Positions 1 through 4,485 of a stretch of DNA of 6,630 nt are shown in pieces. Within the stretch, counting starts at the first letter, position 1. Every line of letters begins with the position of its first letter. The notes beneath the pieces were generated by a model. The model was not told the DNA's origin and did no database searches. It worked only from the letters and a program-made list of their open reading frames with translations. A program made the translations under genes and the position numbers. The stretch spans positions 1-6,630 of the forward strand of contig PWLT01000098.1 in the NCBI GenBank assembly GCA_003558415.1, written 5' to 3'. The DNA is from Hyphomicrobiales bacterium. Lineage in GTDB: Bacteria > Pseudomonadota > Alphaproteobacteria > Rhodobacterales > Rhodobacteraceae.

Positions 1-172
1 AGGCCCCGGCAAACGTGGTCAGGCCGCACAGACGGCGATGTTTCACAACGGGCTGCATGTGAAATTCACCGGCGATGCGGGCATCGTCGCGCCGATGTTC
101 ATCGCCGAGCATGCGCATATCGACGAGATCGTGGAGAAATTCCGCCGCACACTGGATGGGCTGGAGGCATGA
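1..172 (+). CDS. Class III (omega) aminotransferase, C-terminal fragment
   Basis: This is the 3' end of a gene that begins before the window; the first complete codon is at base 2 and the TGA stop is at 170-172. The 56 visible residues include GLHVKFTGD, then IVAPMFIAEHAHID and a closing helix EIVEKFRRTLDGLEA. The pattern of a small domain strand, a 'TGD' turn, a hydrophobic 'P' strand and a final 'IDEIV' helix is typical of the C-terminal end of PLP-dependent class III aminotransferases (beta-alanine/pyruvate or omega-amino acid type). These transfer an amino group between an amine or omega-amino acid and a keto acid in the cytoplasm. The PLP-binding lysine and substrate-specificity residues lie outside the window, so the substrate cannot be named. 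The fold family is fairly secure; the exact subgroup is inferred. Confidence 0.75.
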   Translation, partial: GPGKRGQAAQTAMFHNGLHVKFTGDAGIVAPMFIAEHAHIDEIVEKFRRTLDGLEA

Positions 173-349
173 GTGCATTCATGCCCCAGGCATGGGCTTG
201 GGCGCCGTGCCCGGAAGGCGCCGGGCTGGTTCGCGACGCTGGCGGGTGCCATCGGGTTGCCGAACGGGTGTAGCCGCCCGGCAGGTCACGAGTGACTCGC
301 AGGGCAATCCAGGCTAGAAAAGCCCGCAGCACGAAGCGAGGGCCGCGTC
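173..349. other. Intergenic gap between aminotransferase and cutA
   Basis: No convincing gene is seen here. Two small inverted repeats are present. One at 209-226 has 6-base arms (GCCCGG / CCGGGC) around a 6-base loop; it lies downstream of the aminotransferase stop but has no following T-run, so it is at best a weak terminator. The other at 285-296 (GTCAC-GA-GTGAC) lies about 55 bases before cutA and could be a leader hairpin or operator half-site pair. A 34-codon reading frame at 169-273 overlaps the aminotransferase stop but has no recognisable features. Confidence 0.4.
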
Positions 350-673
350 ATGCCGCTCCAGGTCATTCTTACCAACTGCCCCGACGAGGCGAGTGCCGAC
401 CGCATCGCCGAGGCGCTCATCCTGAGCCGTCTCGCGGCCTGTGCCAACCGTTATGCGCCCATCAAGAGCCTCTATCACTGGCAGGGCGCCGTGGCGTCGG
501 AAACCGAGGTGCCGCTGCTGATCAAGACCCGCCCGGCGCTGGCCGAGCGGGTCGAGGCGGAGCTTCGCCGGCTCCACCCCTATGATGTCCCGCCGATCCT
601 GCGCCTGTCGCTGGAGGCCAATGAGGACTTCCTGCAATGGGTCGGCGAGGAAACCGGCGGCGCGCGGGGGTGA
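350..673 (+). CDS. cutA: CutA divalent-cation tolerance protein
   Basis: This 107-residue protein matches the full length of CutA, a small trimeric cytoplasmic protein with a ferredoxin-like (PII-like) fold. CutA is linked genetically to copper/divalent metal tolerance, though its molecular role is still unsettled. Family hallmarks appear in order: TNCPDEASADRIAEAL (8-23), SRLAACAN (26-33), PIKSLYHWQG (37-46), EVPLLIKTRPAL (53-64) and LHPYDVPPIL (75-84). Cys10 and Cys31 and the HPY motif at 76-78 sit at positions that are also conserved in E. coli CutA. The start is ATG 350 because the conserved first strand begins immediately after it; a GAGGG at about 338-342 gives a modest ribosome site 7 bases upstream. 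The gene appears to stand alone and ends 21 bases before the stop of the opposing gene. Confidence 0.95.
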   Translation: MPLQVILTNCPDEASADRIAEALILSRLAACANRYAPIKSLYHWQGAVASETEVPLLIKTRPALAERVEAELRRLHPYDVPPILRLSLEANEDFLQWVGEETGGARG

Positions 674-697
674 ACTCGCGCGGGACACGGGCGTTCA
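671..697. terminator. Inverted repeat spanning the two convergent stop codons
   Basis: TGAAC at 671-675 is the perfect reverse complement of GTTCA at 693-697. Each arm begins with a TGA stop: cutA's on the + strand and the secreted protein's on the - strand. The 17-base GC-rich interior pairs poorly and there is no T-run on either side, so this is only a weak candidate for a shared bidirectional terminator. Three of the five base pairs are forced by the two TGA stops. Confidence 0.25.
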
Positions 698-1201
698 GTG
701 TTCGGCCAGCCGGTCGGCGATGGCCTCGATGCCGGCATTGGCGCAATCCTCGTCCTGTTGCGAGGTCGCCCCGCTCACGCCCACGCCGCCCAGATGCGCG
801 CCCGACTCGGTCATGATCGGAACGCCGCCCCTGAGCACCGTGATGCCGGGCAGGAAGGCGAAGGCTCCGGGGCTGGTGTCCGGGTCACCATAGGTGAAAT
901 CGTGCAGCGCGCCGGTAGGCGCGGGCCGCTTGGCCGAGGTGACCGCCTTGAGATGGGCGATCTCGATGGAATGGGCCTGCACCCCGTCCATGCGCGAGAA
1001 GCGTTTGAGATTGCCGTGCTGGTCGTAGAGCGCGACGGCGAGGTTCCAGCCCTCGTCGCGCGCCATGTCCAGGCAGGTATCGACGATCATGTCGGCACTC
1101 TCGAGCGTGAGCTGGGGCTGTGTCTCGACGGCATGGGCGGCCGTTCCGGCCAGGAGCGCAAGCGCGGCGGCACCGGCGGTGATATGCAGTTTCCGTCTCA
1201 T
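695..1201 (-). CDS. Secreted GlcG/HbpS-like heme-binding family (DUF336) protein
   Basis: This is a 168-residue protein with an N-terminal Sec signal: basic MRRK, a hydrophobic stretch at about 6-20, and an AHA cleavage motif ending near residue 24. The mature part is one GlcG/HbpS (PF03928) domain of about 140 residues. Recognisable blocks are NLAVALYDQHGNLKRFSRMDG (split across 53-73), HSIEIAHLKAVTSA (77-90), FAFLPGITVLRGGVPI (114-129) and GGVGVSGATSQQDEDCANAG (138-157). Known relatives bind heme (HbpS, in a two-component heme/redox sensing system) or are encoded in glycolate-use loci (GlcG); the biochemical role of most members is unknown. The start is ATG at 1199-1201, supported by the signal peptide and a strong AGGAGGA at 1207-1213. 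The signal points to the periplasm, as for secreted HbpS. No sensor kinase or glycolate gene is adjacent. The family call is strong; heme binding is inferred. Confidence 0.9.
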   Translation of the reverse strand: MRRKLHITAGAAALALLAGTAAHAVETQPQLTLESADMIVDTCLDMARDEGWNLAVALYDQHGNLKRFSRMDGVQAHSIEIAHLKAVTSAKRPAPTGALHDFTYGDPDTSPGAFAFLPGITVLRGGVPIMTESGAHLGGVGVSGATSQQDEDCANAGIEAIADRLAEH

Positions 1202-1402
1202 GTCTTTCCTCCTCTTGGCGGTTTTGCCCCGAGGGGCACCCCACGACCCTGCCGAGTAAGCGGTCTTCGGGCAACAGATGTCTGCTTGATAGGGCAACGG
1301 CCCGCTCACTTTCGCGTTTCGGGTGTCGGTTTTCGATTGATGTGATGCCCGATCGCGCCGCATTCTGCTCCTCGATTGATCGGCTGCGGAGTGCGGGCCG
1401 GG
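1202..1402. promoter_or_regulatory. Divergent intergenic region with several short repeats
   Basis: This 201-base region must hold promoters for both the secreted GlcG-like gene (leftward) and the membrane-protein operon (rightward), but no convincing -35/-10 pair was found. It holds a hairpin at 1225-1238 (TGCCC-CGAG-GGGCA) in the leftward leader just before its Shine-Dalgarno, and a GGGCAAC direct repeat at 1269-1275 and 1292-1298 flanking a palindrome CAGA-TG-TCTG at 1275-1284. It also holds a TCGATTGAT direct repeat at 1333-1341 and 1372-1380, the second copy overlapping the palindrome CGAT-TG-ATCG (1373-1382). Some of these may be regulator sites; none is assignable to a known regulator. 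Confidence 0.4.
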
Positions 1403-2752
1403 ATGAGCGAGACGACCGACACCCGAGAGGACGCCCAGGGCCTGCGCACCGCACGCGAGCTGCAGGGGCATCTTGCGTGGCTCGACAGCTTCACCCCGCT
1501 CGCGCTGGGCATTCTGGCCACCGCAAGCGGCATCTACACCTATATCGGCGTCTCGGGTCTGCTCGAATCCAGCGGGTCGATGACCTTCTTCGCGGCCGTG
1601 GCCTATTCGGTGGCGGTGTCGGTGGGCATCTTTGTCTTCTGGGCCTATCTGATGCGGCTGCTTCCGGCGGTCACCACCGCGGCCAGTCGCATCGGGCTGA
1701 TGCTGTCGATGTGCCTCGGCGCACTTGCCATCGTGGCGATGTCGAGCTGGCTCAACGCGGCGGCGCTGGCGGGTTCGGCGGCGGTGGAGCAGCATCTGGC
1801 GCGCACGCTGGAGGGGTATCAGGCCGCACTTGAGCGCGCGCATGAGAACGCCGTCGCCGCGCAGGCGCTGGAGCGCGATGTCTCCCGCGCCCGGCTGACT
1901 TTCGAGAGCCTGTCGGAACAGGAGGAGTCGGGCGAGCTTTCGGGCGTGGCGGGGCAGGGGGCGGTCTATCGGCTGCTGCGCCAGAAATCGGAGGAGCTGG
2001 CCTCGCTCGAGACGCAGATCGCCTCGCAGGAGGCGGCGATCACCGATCAGTTCGAGCGCGGCAATGCCATCCTCAACCGGATGCGCGAGCTCACCGTGGA
2101 GACCACGCCGATCAAGGCGCGCTCGGTCACCTTCGCCGAGCAGTCGGTGCGGCTGGCCGGAGTGATCTCGACGCTGCGCCAGCTTTCCGTGGCGGGGATG
2201 GTCAAGCGCGCGGCGGACGATCTGCGTGCCTCGGTCGTGTTGCCTGAACTCGATGGGCGCAGCGGCGAGATCCGGGGTGCCCAGTCGGCGACGATGGAGT
2301 CGATCTTCACGGCGCTCGATCAGCGCAGCGAGGGGCTGATCAATGCGGCGCAGGAGGTCATGGACCTGCCGCCCCCGGCCGAGGCGACCTACACGCCGAT
2401 CTCGACCGCCGATGCGGTGATCCGCTACCGCCACGATTTCATCCCCTCCTGGGCAGGGGCGATCGCGATCGACCTGCTGCCCGGGGTTCTGGTGTTCATC
2501 CTCGCGATCACGCAGTCGGTGATCCGCGGCTCGCGCGCCTCCCTGGGGCTGGAGCAGACGATGACGCTGGCCGATCTGCGCGCCGCGCTGGGGGCGATGA
2601 ACCGGCTGGAGGGGGCGATGAACACCGCCGATACGGCGCTGCTCGCCCGGCTGCGCGCGCTGGAGCGCGACGCGCCCGAGGCCGAAGCCGGGGGGGAGGC
2701 AGAGGAGCCCGCGCGCCCGCCCTCGAAGTTCCCCACGCGGGTGGTTGAATGA
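1403..2752 (+). CDS. Four-helix membrane protein with periplasmic coiled-coil domain, unknown function
   Basis: I do not recognise this family. From ATG 1403 it is 449 residues. Three hydrophobic helices lie near 31-54, 61-86 and 97-124, followed by a long, charged, Ala/Glu/Leu/Arg-rich helical section (about 128-325, coiled-coil-like especially 128-235). A fourth membrane helix lies near 349-372, and a tail has a short helical stretch (383-423) and an acidic, Pro-rich end. Arginines at 84, 96, 375 and 378 suggest, by the positive-inside rule, that the N terminus and tail are cytoplasmic and the 125-348 section is periplasmic. The helix-coil-helix plan recalls DUF4407-type proteins, but I see none of their sequence motifs. 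ATG 1403 is preferred (GGAG at 1388-1391, spacing 11); an in-frame TTG at 1376 would add nine residues. Its stop overlaps the next start (ATGA 2749-2752), so the two are almost certainly co-translated. A long opposing frame over this gene has low-complexity Arg/His/Gln content and is its shadow. Confidence 0.8.
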   Translation: MSETTDTREDAQGLRTARELQGHLAWLDSFTPLALGILATASGIYTYIGVSGLLESSGSMTFFAAVAYSVAVSVGIFVFWAYLMRLLPAVTTAASRIGLMLSMCLGALAIVAMSSWLNAAALAGSAAVEQHLARTLEGYQAALERAHENAVAAQALERDVSRARLTFESLSEQEESGELSGVAGQGAVYRLLRQKSEELASLETQIASQEAAITDQFERGNAILNRMRELTVETTPIKARSVTFAEQSVRLAGVISTLRQLSVAGMVKRAADDLRASVVLPELDGRSGEIRGAQSATMESIFTALDQRSEGLINAAQEVMDLPPPAEATYTPISTADAVIRYRHDFIPSWAGAIAIDLLPGVLVFILAITQSVIRGSRASLGLEQTMTLADLRAALGAMNRLEGAMNTADTALLARLRALERDAPEAEAGGEAEEPARPPSKFPTRVVE

Positions 2753-3579
2753 TTGCCGGCTCCGACGTGCCGGCGCGCGGTCCCCTCGCGCGTCTGCGGC
2801 GCGTCTCGATCCGCCGCTTGCTGGGCGCCATCCTGGTGTTGCAGATCGGGTTGGCGCTGGCGCTTGCCTTGCCCGATCTCGACATCGAGCGGCTGCTGGA
2901 AGGCAGCGGACCGATCCGCACCTCCGAGGTCGAGCCCGTCACACCAGGCAGCCAGACGCGCCCCTATTCGCCGCGCGTCCTCCCGCGCCGCGCCGATGGC
3001 AACCCGGGATCGGGCCCCGTTACCCTGCCGCGCGAGCTGGACGCGCTGGAATTTTCGCGCACCGATCATCCCGATTTCGGCCCGGTGCTGTTGTTGGCCG
3101 GCAGTATCGGGGAGGGTGACGCGGCACGCTTCGCCCGCGAACTCGACGAGTTGCCGCAGGAGGTCGGCACGCTCATGCTCCACAGCCCCGGCGGGATGGT
3201 GGAGGAGGCGCTGGAGATCGGCGCGCTGGTGCGCGAGCGCGGCATGAACACCGCCGTTCTGGCCGACGGGGCCTGCCTCTCCGCCTGTCCCTTGATCCTG
3301 TTTGCCGGGGTCGAGCGGCTGATCGCGCCTCAGGCGTGGATCGGGATGCATCAGGCCTATTACCCGGCCTCCACCGTGGTCTCGACGGCTGCGGCGATCA
3401 CTTCGGTGCAGAGCCTGCAGGGGCGTGTGCTGGAATATACCGACGCCATGGGGGTCGATCCTGTGGTGCATGTCCACGCGCTGGCCACCCCGCCGGAGGA
3501 AGCCTATTTCCTCGTCTCGGAGGAATTGCTGCGCTACCGCGTCGCCACCGAGATGCTGGAGGATGCGCCGGAGGCATGA
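2749..3579 (+). CDS. Membrane-anchored ClpP/SppA-like (COG3904-type) serine protease-like protein
   Basis: This 276-residue protein starts with a basic stretch (R10-R23), then one hydrophobic helix (about 24-41), consistent with a signal anchor facing the periplasm, and a Pro-rich linker (about 60-92). The domain at about 112-270 has the ClpP/crotonase layout: strand and turn LMLHSPGGMVEEALEIG (142-158), nucleophile region GACLSACPLILFAG (174-187) with candidate Ser178, and GMHQAYY (199-205) with candidate His201. The Ser-His spacing of 23 is close to ClpP's 25, and 'HQ' matches ClpP's catalytic His context. The acid is uncertain; E250/E251 just before YFLVSEELL lies where ClpP has its aspartate, and D232 is an alternative. 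Cys176 and Cys180 bracket the serine. It resembles predicted periplasmic COG3904 proteins, few of which have known substrates. It is translationally coupled to the preceding membrane protein, a likely partner. Peptidase activity is inferred. Confidence 0.8.
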   Translation: MIAGSDVPARGPLARLRRVSIRRLLGAILVLQIGLALALALPDLDIERLLEGSGPIRTSEVEPVTPGSQTRPYSPRVLPRRADGNPGSGPVTLPRELDALEFSRTDHPDFGPVLLLAGSIGEGDAARFARELDELPQEVGTLMLHSPGGMVEEALEIGALVRERGMNTAVLADGACLSACPLILFAGVERLIAPQAWIGMHQAYYPASTVVSTAAAITSVQSLQGRVLEYTDAMGVDPVVHVHALATPPEEAYFLVSEELLRYRVATEMLEDAPEA

Positions 3580-3601
3580 AGGCGGGCTCGGTTTGCCTTC
3601 A
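3577..3601. terminator. Inverted repeat built on both convergent stop codons
   Basis: TGAAGGC at 3577-3583 and GCCTTCA at 3595-3601 are perfect 7-base reverse complements, and each arm carries the TGA stop of one of the two convergent genes. In the rightward transcript the stem could extend by three G-U pairs and one C-G pair (3584-3587 with 3591-3594) around a UCG loop. In the leftward transcript these would be mismatches. No T-run follows on either side, so intrinsic termination is uncertain. Confidence 0.4.
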
Positions 3602-4360
3602 GAGCTGCGCGCCGAGCTCGTCGGCGGCCTGGCGCAGCCGGTCGAGATGGCGCGCTGCCATGTCCTCGGCGGTGGCGAAGCTGGCTATCCACACGAAGCT
3701 GAGCGCCGCCTCGGCATGGCCTGCCACCATGACCGGCACCGCGATCGCGCGCAGCTTGTCGCCGACCGAATCGGGAAACGCGGCGTAGCCCGGGAAGCGG
3801 ATACCGTAACCGCGCGCGCGCGTGTCCTCGATCACGCGGTCAATCCGCTCGCGCTCGACCGGGAAGCCCTCGAGATTGCGCTCGATCAGCCGCGCGATGC
3901 TGGCCTCGCGACCGTCGGGCGCGCTGAAGGCGAGATAGACCTGCCCCATCGCGGAGTGCAGCATGCTGATCGGGCGTCCGAGAACCCGCGGGTTGGTGAT
4001 GAAGGGTGAGAGCGTGCGGCTCGTCTCCACGATCATGATCGCGCCATCGCGCGGCACGCCGATATCCGAGGGCCACAGCAGATCGCGGCACAGCCGGTCC
4101 AGTGTCTCGCCAGCGCGTTCGGTGAAGTAGGTTTCCGACCCCGCAGTTGCGCCCAGCCGCGACAGCCGTGGTGTCGGCGCGAAGTGACCGGTCGAGAGGC
4201 TGCGCGTGACATAGCCGTCCTGCGCAAGGGTGTGCAGCATCCGCAGCAGGGTGGCCCGGTCGATACCGGTGCGCTGGTGCAGCGCGTGCAGGCTGAGCGG
4301 CTGGTCGAGCGCTTCGAGCACCCGCATTGCGCGCGCGACCGAACGCACCGTCTTGACCAA
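3599..4360 (-). CDS. IclR-family transcriptional regulator, MhpR-like
   Basis: The protein has 253 residues, the usual IclR length. An N-terminal winged helix-turn-helix (about 4-65) reads TVRSVARAMRVLEAL, then LHALHQRTGIDRATLLRMLHTL and a wing DGYVTRS. It is followed by the IclR effector-binding domain (about 80-250) with ETSRTLSPF (112-120), SMLHSAMGQVYLAFSAP (132-148) and RARGYGIRF (181-189). Closest in feel to MhpR-type regulators, which control aromatic acid catabolism, though the effector here is unknown. The start is TTG at 4358-4360: an in-frame TAG lies upstream with no ATG or GTG between, GAGGGGG (4366-4372) sits 5 bases before it, and the family consensus begins within a few residues. 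The gene is divergent from the TRAP permease, and such pairs usually have the regulator acting on the transporter. Confidence 0.93.
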   Translation of the reverse strand: MVKTVRSVARAMRVLEALDQPLSLHALHQRTGIDRATLLRMLHTLAQDGYVTRSLSTGHFAPTPRLSRLGATAGSETYFTERAGETLDRLCRDLLWPSDIGVPRDGAIMIVETSRTLSPFITNPRVLGRPISMLHSAMGQVYLAFSAPDGREASIARLIERNLEGFPVERERIDRVIEDTRARGYGIRFPGYAAFPDSVGDKLRAIAVPVMVAGHAEAALSFVWIASFATAEDMAARHLDRLRQAADELGAQL

Positions 4361-4374
4361 TTTCGCCCCCTCGT

Positions 4375-4389
4375 TTTCACGCGGTGAAA
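4375..4389. promoter_or_regulatory. Candidate IclR-type operator, 15-base palindrome
   Basis: TTTCAC-GCG-GTGAAA is a perfect palindrome with 6-base arms and a 3-base centre, starting 15 bases upstream of the regulator's TTG start and just outside its Shine-Dalgarno. IclR-family proteins bind as dimers to palindromes of about this size with A/T-rich GAAA/TTTC arms (the IclR operator itself has GAAA...TTTC arms). Its position downstream of the candidate regulator promoter would suit autorepression. Assignment to this regulator is inference. Confidence 0.45.
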
Positions 4390-4401
4390 TCCTGTCTCTT
4401 T

Positions 4402-4430
4402 TCTATAGCTTTTCCTGCTTGCCGAGGCAA
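4402..4430 (-). promoter_or_regulatory. Candidate sigma-70 promoter for the IclR regulator
   Basis: Read on the - strand, TTGCCT (4425-4430) serves as -35 and TATAGA (4402-4407) as -10, each matching consensus at four of six bases, with an exact 17-base spacer. Transcription would start roughly ten bases further on, just before the 15-base palindrome at 4375-4389. This is the most A/T-rich stretch of the divergent region. No comparable promoter was recognised for the rightward TRAP genes. Confidence 0.35.
4419..4430. repeat. Short palindrome TTGCC-GA-GGCAA
   Basis: A perfect 5-base-arm palindrome centred about 60 bases before the TRAP permease start and overlapping the candidate -35 of the opposing regulator. 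It could be a second regulator site or a small hairpin in the permease leader. Chance occurrence is possible at this length. Confidence 0.3.
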
Positions 4431-4485
4431 ACTTTGTCCAACTCCGCCGGTGTCCGAAGAACAAGCGCGGAGAAGGGAGGAGTTG

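Noticed and set aside
209..226. Intrinsic terminator after the aminotransferase gene
   Set aside because: The 6-base stem is perfect but no T-run follows, so intrinsic termination is not supported.
169..273. 34-codon reading frame overlapping the aminotransferase stop as ATGA
   Set aside because: The Shine-Dalgarno-like GGAG lies only two bases before the start, and the product has unusual Trp/Cys/Pro content with no recognisable feature. It is probably chance.
1202..2434. Long leftward reading frame extending the secreted GlcG-like protein by about 410 residues
   Set aside because: The extension is Arg/His/Gln-rich with no recognisable fold, opposes a gene with clear membrane helices, and the true start at 1201 has a strong Shine-Dalgarno and signal peptide.
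4384..4485. N-terminal extension of the TRAP permease from an upstream ATG
   Set aside because: That ATG lies inside the operator-like palindrome, lacks a ribosome site, and the added residues do not resemble the family; ATG 4486 has a well-placed GGAGG.
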